Notes under the pieces: generated by a model
What the model was told of the DNA's origin: nothing
What the model saw: only the letters and a program-made list of their open reading frames with translations
Database searches by the model: none
Assembly (NCBI GenBank): GCA_001599755.1
Contig: BCHX01000007.1
Coordinates: 3,472,001 to 3,536,000 of the forward strand
Direction of reading: 5' to 3'
DNA length: 64,000 nucleotides
Source of the DNA: Gliomastix tumulicola
Taxonomy: Eukaryota; Ascomycota; Sordariomycetes; Hypocreales; Bionectriaceae
Position numbers and translations under genes: made by a program
In this document: positions 1-12,008 of the stretch, one piece after another
Position numbering within the stretch: the stretch's first letter is position 1
Layout of the letters: each line of letters starts with the position of its first letter

Positions 1-1277
1 AAAGCATGAGAATCCAGGAGACTTTAAGGTGAAGTCTGTCATTATGCAGTCACTCGGGGTCTTGTACCCGAAGTCCTTAGGAGCCCACTTAACGGAGCCA
101 AGGGCCAATTAAGTCCATGTTCCAAGGCCGAGGTCTCCATAGTTTTGTGGAGTTACCTCGGTACTCTGTCATTTTGGAACTTCAGGGCGTTTCTCTGCTT
201 GGCCTCTCGACCCTTTGTTTACGCGTCCCCTAACCAATAGCCAGGAGACAAAAGAGTCCAACGACAAGTTATGATTCTTGACTGCTTACAAAGTCTGCTT
301 CTCCAATCTTGGGATGAGGTCTGGCTCAAGCAATAAAGGGTGAGCGTGTATCATATCATCACTGACGGAACTACTGGCCTTAATATGTTAAATTAACGTA
401 AGCTATGCCTGACCACATGATGATCTAGAGGAATCGCTTACAGTGTTTAATACACAGTGGAAATAGCATGGCCTAGTCATCTGAGACATGCTTCGACCAG
501 CTTCGGACTTGAAATATCAAATGTGCTCTTAAATAACGTCAGCTTGGTGAGCGTCGTGGATGCCTTTAGGGTAGTAAAACCAACTGAAGACAACGCGGGG
601 TAGAAAGAAGTCCCGGCTGGACAAGGTCCATTTAGGCAGTTATCTCCGAGGTGTCGTGAAGCCAGGGCCAGGGGAGAAACACAGTTTGCACCCTCATATG
701 TGACGAATGTGAGCAAATGGAGAATACCCATATGACTTTGAATCACCGAGTCATGCCTCATACCTCCTTCCGATTTTTGGATAGCCTCTGGCTTCTCTCT
801 GGTGAGCATTGGACCCCCTCTGCGCTAGCCATCCTTGAGGTCACCACAAGCTGCCTTGGCACAACTCCATCAAGCTCAATATCTCATAGCACGCCGCAAA
901 TTACTGATTCCGTCATTGGACGCCTGCTTCTTTCTATCTAGTATTGGACCAGACCGCCGGGATTCTCCTCGTTGTGGAACTAAGCCAGACTGACACCGCT
1001 CCTTGAATGTCCACCTACAGGCCTCACCAGCGGTGCTAGTCCTCCCACGTATTAGAGTACTCCTTAGCTTGCTGCTTAGTTCTACCCCATGGGGATCGAA
1101 ATGAACGGTGGATTCGACTTTGGGACCTGGGACACTGGGACTCGGTTACAACTACACCGAGTGCAACTTCAGAATGGCACACAAAAGGATAGCGTCCCTG
1201 TTCGGGGCTACAAATAGCTTGCCGTATCCCATTCGCGGTGGGCTCATTCTCAAGAGGAGTCTCCTCATGCCGTCATC
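1..1277. other. Intergenic, no gene recognised
   Basis: Only short open frames occur here, on both strands, and none shows a family motif, a splice-consistent extension or a signal peptide. The last 200 bases are presumably the promoter of the lyase-like gene that starts at 1278. I see no repeat, RNA gene or convincing TATA box. Confidence 0.5.
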
Positions 1278-3092
1278 ATGAAGCTTCGGCTCATCTCCAA
1301 CCTTCCGAAGGCGCTTGGCTGGGCGCTTCTCCTTAGCTCAACAACATCCCTCGCTGCGACGATTCCTCGACAAGAAACATCTCTTGACTGGACAACACTG
1401 AAGCTGTTGACCAAAGCCGCCGACGCACAAGTCCAACCAGTGATTGACGGCAAAAATGCTTCATACAGTGGCTCACCACGCGGCATCGCCCGTGGGGTTC
1501 GTCAGCTTGTGACGCCCTTCGTCTGGCCCAACTCTACATACCACCACGATGAATCTCTCTTAGCACCCATCAAGGAGATGCTGGCTGTTCTTACGCAACT
1601 TCAGCACGACGACGGAACATACAGCGTGGGCAACCGTCACTCTCCACCAGACACTGGATTTCTGATCGAAGACTTTGGCATGATGGTCCGCCTGCTCGAG
1701 AAAGATGACCATGACGAGTCTGGAACTATCGCAGATTCTATCCGAGCCATCCTCGTCAAAGCCGGTCCTGCTCTTGCCACGGGTGGTATTCATACTCCCA
1801 ACCACAGGTGGAAGATCTGCGGGGCTCTGGCACGCATCTCTCGGATTACTGATGACGAGAGCCTGATTTCCCGGATCGACGAGTGGCTAGCTGAAGGAAT
1901 CGACATTGATCCCGATGGCATCTACTCGGAACGAAGCGCGAACTACTACTCAGCGGTCACAAACCCCTCTCTTCTGACCGTCGCCCACGAACTCAACCGC
2001 ACGGAGCTGATTGCGTATGTCCGCAAGAATCTGGAGCTATCAATCGAACATGCGGAACCAAACGGCGAAATCGAGACAATTTTGAGCCGTCGCCAGGACC
2101 AAGCTCAGCTACCTGGGGACAATATGCAGAATTTCTACCCGCTCTTCCGCGAACTCGCTTTGCTGGACAACAACGGGCGTTTTGCAGCAATGGCACGCCT
2201 GATCGAGAAACGCCTCGGCCATGCGCTGGGCGATTTCTTAGGCAACCTTATTGAGCGCCCTGAGCTCGCTGCCGAGTTGCCTGACCTAGAGGAGCCCTTT
2301 GTCGATTTCGAGAAGCATTATTCAGTGGCGGGCTTATTTCGGTCGCGACGCGGAAAGCTGACGACGTCTGTATTCGGCGGCTCAGACTGGTACAATGCTA
2401 GAGGGAAGCAGACAGACTTCTACAACCGCTTCGGTTCCGGTCTTTCTACTAATCCGACCATGTTCCGTGCTTGGAATGGCGGTCTGGTTCTTGAGGCAGT
2501 ACGCCTCGTGCCGAACTTCTTCACCATGGGCCACTTCCGATCCAATGGAATCACGGTTGAGGACGGAGTTGCGAGGCTTGGCAGCGAGATGGAAGTCCCC
2601 TACTATCTACCGATGCCAGCTGATAAGCGCGACGAGAATGGAACGTACGAACTCTCAAGATCTGTTGCAGACGGAAGATTTTACGCTATGCTCGACTTTG
2701 AAAACCGGCCTGCAAGCATGCGCCGTCTGAAGACGGAGGTGATCGTCTCTCCTACAGATGTCGGCTATGACCTGAAGTTTGAGGTGACAGGGGAGCGCGA
2801 CGTCGAGTTGACGATTGAGTTGACCTTTCGAGAGAACGGAACATTCAAAGGAGTAGACGAGGTGGTCACTGACGGGGATTTCAAGACTTATCGTCTTGTC
2901 GGGGGGACCGGAGAGTATACTCTGGGAGATGATACCATCACCTTCGGGCCAGGCAATGGCGAGGGCTTGATTCAAGCTGATGCGGGTGAGCAGTACAGTT
3001 GGCTTGGAGGAAGCCTGAACCTTCAAGGTCACAAGGTGTACATCACTGGCAAGTCGCCACTGAACTACACTCTGAGCTTGGGATTCTCTTAG
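1278..3092 (+). CDS. Secreted polysaccharide-lyase-like protein (heparinase II/III-like fold; PL27 candidate)
   Basis: A single-exon gene of 604 residues. The N-terminus is a typical secretion signal (basic MKLRLISN start, then a hydrophobic stretch ending near residue 26). The first ~350 residues look like an alpha/alpha-toroid lyase domain, with conserved-looking TPNHRW (about 174-179) and ERSANYYS (about 215-222) segments carrying His, Arg and Tyr suited to lyase chemistry. The remainder, rich in beta-strand-like sequence, resembles the C-terminal sandwich of such lyases. The nearest family I can suggest is PL27 (L-rhamnose-alpha-1,4-D-glucuronate lyase, known from Fusarium), with generic heparinase II/III-like lyase as the alternative. 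This is recognition from memory, not a search. The gene converges on a GH106 rhamnosidase-like gene with about 190 bases between stops, which fits a role in releasing terminal rhamnose from plant glycans. Confidence 0.72.
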   Translation: MKLRLISNLPKALGWALLLSSTTSLAATIPRQETSLDWTTLKLLTKAADAQVQPVIDGKNASYSGSPRGIARGVRQLVTPFVWPNSTYHHDESLLAPIKEMLAVLTQLQHDDGTYSVGNRHSPPDTGFLIEDFGMMVRLLEKDDHDESGTIADSIRAILVKAGPALATGGIHTPNHRWKICGALARISRITDDESLISRIDEWLAEGIDIDPDGIYSERSANYYSAVTNPSLLTVAHELNRTELIAYVRKNLELSIEHAEPNGEIETILSRRQDQAQLPGDNMQNFYPLFRELALLDNNGRFAAMARLIEKRLGHALGDFLGNLIERPELAAELPDLEEPFVDFEKHYSVAGLFRSRRGKLTTSVFGGSDWYNARGKQTDFYNRFGSGLSTNPTMFRAWNGGLVLEAVRLVPNFFTMGHFRSNGITVEDGVARLGSEMEVPYYLPMPADKRDENGTYELSRSVADGRFYAMLDFENRPASMRRLKTEVIVSPTDVGYDLKFEVTGERDVELTIELTFRENGTFKGVDEVVTDGDFKTYRLVGGTGEYTLGDDTITFGPGNGEGLIQADAGEQYSWLGGSLNLQGHKVYITGKSPLNYTLSLGFS

Positions 3093-3282
3093 ATAGACGT
3101 GTGGAATCTTGTACTTGAAACAGGTTGGGACACCACTGGTCGCACCTCATTCAAGTCTGGAAGAACTTATCAGTAAATGATTAATTGGATAAACTGGATA
3201 GTATGTAAGGTTATTATTAAGCCTAAATGAGAAGCGTACACTGCCCTCAAGCCGTTTGAAGCTATCCCGTCTACAGACTCTC

Positions 3283-6200
3283 TCACACCGTTACGGTGTA
3301 TTTCCTCAGGCTCTCCAAAACAACAGGGCCAACGAGTCCAAACGGCTGTGGCTCGGGAAGAAGGTATGCTTCTGGGGCGATTGGCCCTTCTCCCAGCGAC
3401 TCAACCCAATCCACCCTTGCCTTTACAGCATTGAAGAGATTGCTCGAAACCTCGACGCGCAAGGCTGACGGCTCCGAGGATAGATATTCCGTTATGTCAA
3501 GTTGAGGGGCCGCAGGGTCGATAGGAGGCAGAAGGGCGTCGTTTATCCACGCTCGAACTGTGTTGAAGATGGGACCGAAGTTGATAATCACCGCGGTTTG
3601 ATCGAGGTCGGCGAAAGGTGGGAGCTCGGCTCTGTAAATACCCACTCCTGACACATTTGCCATACCAGGAATCTCGGTCCAAGGTAGGAGAGTGTCGAGC
3701 TTGCCTAGGTCGAAAGTTTCGATGGCGGATGCGAACTGGGATTCGTCGGCTTCTGGGACCCAGGAATCAATGGTGAGGTTCCATGACGTGACCTCCGTTG
3801 AGGTTAGTGTGCCATTATTCGGAAGAGACTCGATGTCCACGATGTTTCCGTTAGAAAGAGTGAGTGTAGCAGGCTGCTCATCATTGAGAAGAGCAACTAA
3901 GCTTTCGTCAGGACCCCGACGGACACTCCTGACATTGGGGGACTTCTGCGTCACATGGACGTTTGCGCCTTCGTCCTCGCACAGAAAGGCCAGTGTCATG
4001 GTCTCAAGTGACTCCAAATGAACGGTCAGAATGAGCCTTTCCGAAGCCCACTCATACACAAGTATGGGAGACTGTTCTCCAGTCCAGGCATCCAGCTCGT
4101 ACGGAACACGTCCCTGCTTGAGGGCGAATGCCAAGGTGAATGTGGAGGCTTCGCCACTGTTGTACAAGAAGACATAGTCCAACGACCATGAAGACCTCCA
4201 GACAGTGTATAGGTCGGAGTTTCCCGCCTCAACGGACACTCGTGGCGTAACATCCAGGTTGGCCAGTGCCTCGACGAGGGATTCGGAGTCGCCCAGGAAT
4301 CGAACGTTGCCACCGAGGCCCTTCAACTTTTCCATAGCATCAACAACGATGTCCTGGCCCACTGTGCCGATGGCCTTTTTGGGAGGATCTCCGAGAACTA
4401 GGATGGGAAAGCCTTCCTCTGCGAAACGGAGAATTCTCAGAGCTGCATCAGGAGAGATGAGCTCCTGGTTGTTCAGGACTATGGCGCGGTATGCTGGACC
4501 ATCTGGTGCCAGAACGCCCGCAGATAGTGCTGCTTGGTCGGATGCAAGGTTGTCTGGGCCAAGATACTCGTAGGAATATCCTACCACGAGTTAGTCGTCT
4601 TGTTTTACGGAGCGCTCTGCAAAAGAATACATACCTGCCGCTCTCAAATCCTCTCGCTCATACCCGGGCTGCATCGACCAAGGGTTGTCAAAGTGGTAAA
4701 AAGCAATGTCTCGTTTCACGGTGCCAGTCTGAAGCACAAGCTGGTTCCTCGCCGTGTAGGCCATAGTGTCGTTCATATACTTCCAAGCAGGTAGCCGTGG
4801 CCCCCACATGTCGCCGAAGCCGAAGCTCAAGGCAGTGTATCCAGGCCAGGAGGACAAGTAGTCGCCTCCATACGGCATTCCATGCACGACCATGGCGTTG
4901 ACTCCAGCTGCAAACGACTCTTTGAAGAGCCTCAAGAGGTCCATGGTGGATAGTGCGTAAGCACCAGTGAGGGTTGCACCGACTTCCGACGAGATGATGT
5001 TGCGACCGCTGAGATGTGCAGCTCCGTTGTATTGTGATGCGAGATCGATCGTGGGGAAGGCTAAGGTCTCGACTTCGGGAGAACTGACTTTGGGGACGCT
5101 TGCAGACTACAACCTCGTGAGACAGGTTTCTCATAAGCCACGCCGAGGGGTAAACATACCATATCGAGAGGGAGATTGTATCCAATCTGGGCGGAAAATG
5201 TCAAACCAAGGGACTGTGCCCATCGGTCCAGTGTCGTTAGATAGTCTTGGTATCCCTCGTTGAGGGTGAGTCGGTAGTCCTGGATGTACTTGTTCTGTGC
5301 CGGATCTTCGTCTCCCAGCGTGTAACTTCTATTGTATGGGCGATACTCGGCCCTGAAGACGTTGGATTGGTGAAATAGGAAGGGCAGGTATTTTGAAGGG
5401 TCATAGCCGCGGTTTGCCTTGAAGCGATCCAGGAACCGATATGACCACCATAATGCTGAAGACATTTCAATGCTGTCTTCCCAGACTATCAAAACAGAAC
5501 CGATTAGCGAAGCTGAAAGGGGTCATTCATTCGAAGGAGACATACCGTGCTCGCCTGTGATGCGCAGCAGCAGCTTGATCTCGGCGTCGAGAATATTCTG
5601 CTCCCAGAAGTCAATAGCGAGGTTTGCACCCAGTCCACTGAAGTGATCTGTGATGTAGGATCCATTGCCAAAAATGTTCTCGGCATCTTCCATGGGGTCG
5701 ACAGATCGCTGGTTACTGAATCGCTCGTACACAGCAAAGAGCGTGTAGTTCGCGTAATCGTCGGGTGCAGTCCAGGACAGGTTTCCATCTTGGACGTGCT
5801 GGGTCAGGTCGATCAGACTCTCTTCCACAACAACGATGTCTGTGAAGTTCGGATCTTCATCGTTGACAACCTCTATTGATGGCTCAACATGTCAGTTTCG
5901 GCGTGGGATGCACAAATAGTGGAATATCTCATACCTGATTTGATGCCGCCAGCAACAACAGCCAGAAGTTTGTTCGGCCCCCAGTTCTCCGGTCTGTGCA
6001 TGAAGTCCGACAGCTCCGACAGATCGAAATTGTACAGTAGGTCGGCTTCGGGGATCGGTCCATCAAAACGCTCACCCCCAGAAACTGTCGTCTCTCCATA
6101 CACGAGCTGCATCGCCAGACCCGGAGTCAACGGCTCGGCTGGGATTCCTTGGCCTTGATTCGCCCCGAGTGCGAAGTCAAATTTGATATCTGCCTCATGA

Positions 6201-6581
6201 GAGGCTTTCAGAGCAGAAACGAAGAGTTCTTTGAATTTGGGGCTGCCAAAGCCAAACTCGTTCCAATCAGGGAGTGTTGGGAGTCGGAAGCCGTAATTGT
6301 AGAGAGGAATGAACTCGATGCCGCCCCCTCCAACCTCATCGATCGCCTGAATATCTCTGGCAACATGTCCGAGATCGACGCTAGCATCGGGGCACCTGTG
6401 AAGAAATGTGAGTGACACACGTTTGCCAGTCTACCAGGTCGAGCTGGATAGAGGCTCACCAATATCGAAACTTGACACGATAGTCATGGTCGGGGGAGGC
6501 AAAGTCAGGAAACGGGCCTTGTGCAGCAGCCGTAAAATATGCCAGAATGCAACAGAAGAGATAGAAGCGTAAGAACGCCAT
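3283..6581 (-). CDS. Secreted GH106-like alpha-L-rhamnosidase
   Basis: Six exons: 6581-6460, 6395-5935, 5872-5546, 5485-5160, 5106-4635 and 4580-3283. All introns are GT-AG, 47-73 nt long, and join to an unbroken 1001-residue frame. A cleavable signal peptide (MAFLRFYLF... to about residue 21) marks it as secreted. The N-terminus has the family-like FRYWCPDAS element. The central barrel has a SSEVGATL segment and an HGMPYGGDY...WPG segment typical of GH106 and related large glycosidases, and the C-terminal part has GH2-like beta-sandwich character. The expected reaction is hydrolysis of terminal alpha-L-rhamnosyl residues in pectin, arabinogalactan or gum. A TATAAA box lies on this strand at 6663-6658, about 80 bases upstream of the ATG. 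The gene is convergent with the lyase-like gene at 1278. Confidence 0.85.
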
Positions 6582-6992
6582 TGTATGCTCGAAAAGAGTG
6601 TCTGATACTAGTACAGAGCATGGCTCTGCTGTACACTGAAGGAAATGGGGGGTTGTCTTTATACTCATCGATCAAGCCTCCCTGGATGCCGACTCTAAAA
6701 TGAGCCTCTCCACCGGGGAAGGCTGTGGCAAGCGGCAGTCCAAGCAATGATGTCCCCAACAAGTCAGCGTCGTATCCGAGAAACGCGATCTGTTGGAGGC
6801 GCTCTCTGCCAAGCTTTACGAGTCCCTGTCTGTGGGCTGACATGCTGACGGACGAGGATGAAGGAAGCCCATCATGATTGGCTGGCGCACTTCCATCATG
6901 ATGACACTCCACATCAAGGGATCTCTTGGCATGAGCTGCATGCATGATGCACGGTAAATGTTATTTTTACGCATACGCGGAAGATATTGACA

Positions 6993-7024
6993 TTCCGGAA
7001 AGGGGTTCGGAGCGCGATCGCGCT
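6993..7024. promoter_or_regulatory. Two close palindromes upstream of the rhamnosidase gene
   Basis: TTCCGGAA (6993-7000) is a perfect 8-bp palindrome and AGCGCGATCGCGCT (7011-7024) a perfect 14-bp palindrome. They lie 10 bases apart, about 410-440 bases upstream of the ATG at 6581. The rest of 6582-7325 holds the TATA box of that gene and the 3' flank of the dioxygenase gene, with no coding signal. CGG-containing palindromes are common Zn2Cys6 targets, but function here is inferred only. Confidence 0.35.
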
Positions 7025-7325
7025 TCGCGGTCTGAATGTTAAGCCGCGGGAGACTGTGGTAAAATTCACTTGGTACAATGGCTATGGCGGCTTCGGGCCA
7101 GCAAAGAGTCACTAGAATCCTGACATCGCGTCATCCTACGGCTAAACTTGGTGTTATACGGCCTGTTTTGTATACTGTGCCGCACGACACGAGGAGACGT
7201 TTGCATCAAAACGGGATTCAATTTAGGGGTACGGAATACATAAGCACACGCTCTGATCCAACACTACCGACACCCTATGCTAGCTGTCGCTTTCGTGTAG
7301 CCTTCAGCAAAGCACACATGATGGC

Positions 7326-8577
7326 CTACATGAGAAAGTCGGCAGGCAGGTCTGGGCCTTTTGATAGCGGTAGCGGGTTAGCATCTCATCCAAACTACAC
7401 GAGCAGGTGATGGGAACTCACCCCAGACATGCAGGCCGTCCGGCGACGCCTGGCATCGATTGGTTGGGTACTTCGAGTTCACTTGGTCTCCATCCACGTA
7501 GTGCTCCATGATGAACCTCGACGGATCAAACCTGGTGCCATATTAGCTGGATGTTGCTCCGTTACAGGGACTGGACGCGAGGCTGATACATACCAGTAGT
7601 CAAAGATCTGACTCCCCATGACATGTCTTCCCACTCCCCAGCAGTTCTCGTAGCCTTGGTCCCGAAGATGGTCATGGCCTAGGAGTTGGGTGTCGAAATC
7701 GTACGTCTCATAGGAGGAATGGTGGACGTGGTACTTGGGACCTTGGAAGAAGAAGAAGCAGTGGTGGTCGACAAGTTCGCTGCCACGGTCAAGATGGAGG
7801 AAAGTGGTGACATCTGTCCCGTTCTCGTCATAGACGATCTGCGCGTAGGTTGTCAGAGGCTGGGACTTGCATGCTATGCACTCGTGCTATCGACTCACAT
7901 CACTCGGCTTGAAGTTGAATCTCGTGGTGTAGAACTCGAATGTCTTGGGGAAGTTGGTGACGCACGCGCCGAAGTGGCCGAGCTTGTGGACGGGGGAGGG
8001 ACCTGGAATATCTGTTAGTGATATTGTCGTATTTCTGTAACTGTAAACATCTTACCCTTCTTGAACCGTTGGAATTGGTTACCGGGTCGCTTCTTCACCT
8101 GGGGCTTTTGGGCGCCAGTCAGTATCGGGACATGCGGTTAGCCTGGGAGGCAGAATGACTCACATAATTGAATTGGAGCTCGCCGTGAGGATCCGAGTCG
8201 TTCTCGCCGGACGACTGGCCATAGACCAAATGGAATGGGAAGCCATCGATGGGATCTTTGAAGGTCACTCGAAGGCCACCACCTGGTTCATCGTGGAGCT
8301 CGTGCACCGGAGTCGCGTCAGGCAGCGTCTGGGCAGCGTACTCCAGGTCTTCGCGGCTCTCGACAACAAAAGCACCCCCATCAAACCTGTCCTCCTCACC
8401 GGCAGTAGCGCAGTAGACGAAGGGCTCGCTTCCGGTTCCTCGGTAGTAGATGCGATCGCCGCTGCGCTTCGCCTCCTGGAAGCCAAAGTCGAGGAGGAAC
8501 TTGCTGGCCTTGTCGATGTCTTTGTGTGTATAGTAGATGTGGGCGAGACGCACGAGGGAGATCTTCCGCTCAGCCAT
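7326..8577 (-). CDS. Type I extradiol (meta-cleavage) aromatic-ring dioxygenase
   Basis: Six exons: 8577-8164, 8104-8056, 8002-7899, 7838-7594, 7531-7422 and 7357-7326, encoding 317 residues. An in-frame ATG at 8634 would add 19. It is a two-domain protein of the vicinal-oxygen-chelate superfamily. The N-terminal domain begins KISLVRLAHIYYTH. The C-terminal domain carries the expected Fe(II) triad: His in KLGHFGACV (about residue 164), His in YHVHHSSYE (about 228) and Glu in FIMEHYVDGD (about 280). The end, VWGPDLPADF, matches the usual family C-terminus and supports the small last exon. Expected reaction: O2-dependent extradiol cleavage of a catechol-type diol. It diverges from the FAD monooxygenase gene across a 723-bp shared promoter, so the two enzymes plausibly act in sequence (hydroxylate, then cleave). 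No signal peptide is visible; probably cytosolic. Confidence 0.88.
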
Positions 8578-9300
8578 GTTGGATATGTTGGGAGGTGGAG
8601 TTTGACGATGGAGTTTGAAGTCGTAGCTTGGCACGTCAGTACGCTAGCGGCGGACGGAAATTAAATAGCGGTGTGTCGTGGTTCGTTGTTCCTTTATGGG
8701 ATTCCTGGGGAAGTGCTGCATATGCCGAAATACTGCCCAGCAGGACGCTGGCTGCTGCCACTGGGACATCATCATGGGACCTCGTCAGCACTCTCGGGAA
8801 TGACAAACCCCCCCCAGATTCGCCTCTGCCATATCCCCGGGATGGTCAGGCCACCCCGTATGAATGCCCCGAAGTTACCCCAAGCCTGAAATACGCCGAA
8901 GTGCCTCCCACAATTTGGCCCCCCCGCTGGATCAAGATCAGCTCATGATTGACATCACTTCGATCGTGAAAGGAGATTTGCGAAAATGCTCCGGAGACGG
9001 CCCGGCACTGTCCGTCCTTCTTCCACGATATTGTTGACGTAGACAATCGGGCCACGTGAGACGACCGGGTCCAAATGCAACGGCAGGGATCAACGCGGCT
9101 AATGTTGCGCGACAGAGTTAAGTACTCAGAGCGGCCACATCCGTCCTTACTCATCTTGGTTCTTCATGGTTGTGGCTGACAGATCTTCCTCTGCATACTA
9201 AATCCAAGGCTGAATCCTTCCGCGGCTGCTATTGCTCTGCACAACACTATCATCAGCAACTTCTCCTCCTCCTCCTCCTCCTCCTGTTCCTATCCTCCCT
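8578..9300. promoter_or_regulatory. Divergent promoter of dioxygenase and monooxygenase genes
   Basis: A 723-bp region between two divergent starts (8577 and 9301). It contains TGCTCCGGA at 8987-8995, within an ATGCTCCGGA 10-mer that recurs upstream of the hydrolase gene of the same cluster (16843-16852). The embedded CTCCGGAG (8989-8996) is a palindrome with CGG half sites, as Zn2Cys6 factors prefer. A pyrimidine (TCC)n tract at 9262-9285 lies in the probable 5' leader of the monooxygenase mRNA. Co-regulation is inferred from gene arrangement. Confidence 0.5.
9262..9285 (+). repeat. (TCC)n microsatellite in the monooxygenase leader
   Basis: Eight tandem TCC units just upstream of the ATG at 9301. 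Pyrimidine-rich tracts near transcription starts are frequent in filamentous fungi. Translating this stretch from an upstream ATG at 9232 would give a poly-proline run, which argues that the real start is 9301. Confidence 0.8.
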
Positions 9301-11446
9301 ATGGCTCCTCACAGCACCGCCACCAACGGCGAGGGCCTCAATGGACAGCGTGCGAACGGAAACCACGTGAATGGCACGAACGGTGCCAAGATGGAGACCA
9401 ACGGAAGCCCAGTCCGCAGTGATCTGGACACCGAGTACTTGATTGTGGGATGTGGTCCTGCAGGAGCTTCCTTAGCATGCTTCCTTGCATCGCACGGTAA
9501 TCTCTGCATGAACAACACCGATAGTAACCCTTCTAATCAGTGAGCTAGGGTTGAAGGGCATCATGGTTGGGGCGGCTCCCGGCACAGCAGACACCCCTCG
9601 AGCTCACATCACCAACATGGCTGCGATTGGTAGGTCATCCTCGCTTCCCATACCCAGCTATAAATGCGGAATACTGATGGAGTCAACGTAAAGAGTGTCT
9701 GCGAGACATCGGACTCGACAGAGAGATCGACACCCTTGCTTGCAAGAACGACAACATGATCCACACTCGATGGTGCCATAGCATGGCTGGAGAAGAGTTT
9801 GCACGCATCTACTCGTGGGGCAATGATCCTAAACGCAAGGTGAGAGATGATACACGGTCAAGCCATTCATACATCATGGAACTAATAAGGTGTGTAGGGC
9901 GACTACGAGAGGGCAAGCCCATGCAAACCCGTCGATCTCCCACAGACTCTGCTCGAGCCGATCCTCGTCCGCTACGCCACCGCCCATGGATTCAAAGTCC
10001 GCTTCGACACAACCCTCATCCACTTCAAGGAACACGAAGGGTCCGATATCATCACTGCGACGGTCAAGGATAGACTCTCTGGCAATGAGTACGAGATCCG
10101 TACCAAGTACCTCTTTGGTGCCGACGGCGCATCCAGCCAGATTGTGAAGCAGCTTGACCTCCCTATGGACCGTCAGCCAGGTCAGGGCCTAGCACTTAAC
10201 GTCCTTGTCAAGACAGACTTGTCTCATCTGGTGGGGACACGGAAGGGCAACCTGCACTGGATCTTCCAGCCCGACAAGGAGCACCCTGCCTTTGGCTGGG
10301 CCTGCATTGCGCGCATGGTCAAGCCATGGGACGAGTGGATGTTTATTATGCTGCCGGACAGGGAAGTCGACTTGTCCATCAAGCCCACCATGGAGGAGTA
10401 CGAGGCACGCCTGCGTGACTTCATTGGGGATGATACCCCAGCTGAGATTCTGAACGTCTCCCGCTGGTATATCAACGAGGTTGTGGCCAAGACGTACTCG
10501 AGAGGCAACATGTAAGTCAAGTCAACACTTGCTGCTTTGTATTGGCACACTTTGACCTGCACCGACTAACTAACAATGTTTTGATAGCTTCTGTCTAGGC
10601 GACGCTGTTCACCGACACCCTCCTCTCAACGGACTCGGAAGCAACACGTGCATCCAGGATGCTTTCAACCTGGCGTGGAAGATTGCCTACGTGCACAAAG
10701 GCAAGGCGAGTCCGGCGCTGCTCAATACCTACACGGCCGAGCGGCAACCCGTCGGGAAGGCCGTCGTTTCCCGGGCCAATCAAGCCTTCAGAGATCACTT
10801 TGAGGTGTGGGAGGCTCTGGGGACCAACCTACCCGGTGTGTCTGATCGCCGCCACGTCCTCCAGGAGCTCTCGGACCCTGGCGAGAAGGGCAAGTCCAGG
10901 AGACAGCACTTCCGACGGGCCATTGAGGGCACGTCTCAGGAATTCCATGCTCTGGGTGCAGAGATGGGCCAGCACTACACGAGCGAGGGCATCTACGACG
11001 CCGACGAGCCAGAGCCTTATGCTCTCACCGGTCCGTGTGCGGAGAACCCTGTGCTGTACCTCCAGCGAGGCACGTACCCAGGATCACGACTCCCACATGT
11101 CTGGCTTAACAAGTCAGTGCCAGAGACACCAAAGTCAACCATCGATCTCGCCGGCCACGGTAAATTCGTTCTCTTCACCGGAATCGGAGGCGATGGTTGG
11201 AAGGCTGCGGCACGTGAAGTTGCAACACAGCTCGGTGTGCAGGTGGAGGCATACTCGATTGGATTCCGTCAAGATTGGGAAGATGTCTACTTTGATTGGG
11301 ATGGCATCAGAGGCGTGGAGGAGTCGGGAGCTGTCCTTGTCCGGCCCGACAGATTCGTGGCTTGGAGGGGGAATAAGGCCTTGGACACTGATGCGGCTTG
11401 CACTGAGAAGCTCTCGACTGTGATGAAGTCAATTCTGGGATTTTGA
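9301..11446 (+). CDS. FAD-dependent aromatic monooxygenase (phenol hydroxylase / TfdB-like)
   Basis: Five exons: 9301-9496, 9549-9629, 9694-9839, 9898-10511 and 10588-11446, encoding 631 residues. The first ~45 residues are a low-complexity Asn/Gly-rich extension. The FAD-binding GCGPAG lies at residues 50-55, the second flavin motif FCLGDAVHRHPP near residue 350, and a C-terminal thioredoxin-like segment ends LVRPDRFVAW before WRGNK, as in phenol and chlorophenol hydroxylases. The LLEPILVRYA element is typical of the TfdB/MhpA group. Expected reaction: NAD(P)H- and O2-dependent ortho-hydroxylation of a phenolic ring. It shares a promoter with the extradiol dioxygenase, which would cleave the resulting diol. 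No targeting signal is seen. The real substrate cannot be read from the sequence. Confidence 0.88.
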
Positions 11447-12008
11447 TGGATTTGATGGAATACGGAATTTTTGGAATTATCTTAGCGACCTGTTGACTCG
11501 AAATTGATTATTCCCATGTCTATGTACCGCGGCTTCGTGGATGATGACGATGAATGCAACAGACAGAATCTGACTGACACAGACATACAAATCCCACTGG
11601 CCTCTGTGCGGCAGCGCTGTAGATCAGACGAAGAGGCACTATACGAATCTCCAGTCCCCTGAGTACCCATTGTGAGATGTCCTGGGGCTCTGGCTGGGCT
11701 AATGAATGATCGGTTCATTAACGGTACCTATTGGTAAGGTGTTGGCCCTGATCTGCTCCGGATCCCTGGTAGATGTCCCCTAAAATTAGCTAACGACCCC
11801 TAATGGGGAACATCCTCAGGCGGGTAGCGCTACAGAACACCGCTATAATTGGCGGTCAGTCTGCCCAACTTCGTCCTGCTGATCACGGCAATGGCGCAGA
11901 CACAGTTCAAGGATTGCATTTCCCGGCGCAATCTTGTCAACAGCAAGGACATAAAATTCTTGTCTTCTTTATTTTTGTACAGTTTTATGTGTAATATACA
12001 TCTCTGAA
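11447..12008. other. Shared 3' region of two convergent genes
   Basis: About 560 bases between the stop codons of the monooxygenase and of the regulator on the other strand. No coding signal. A further copy of TGCTCCGGA is at 11754-11762, which weakens a purely promoter role for that 9-mer. Confidence 0.5.

Noticed and set aside
9232..9300. Upstream ATG extending the FAD monooxygenase
   Set aside because: It would translate the (TCC)n tract into a poly-proline run before the normal start. The ATG at 9301 is a better start and the upstream part looks like 5' leader.
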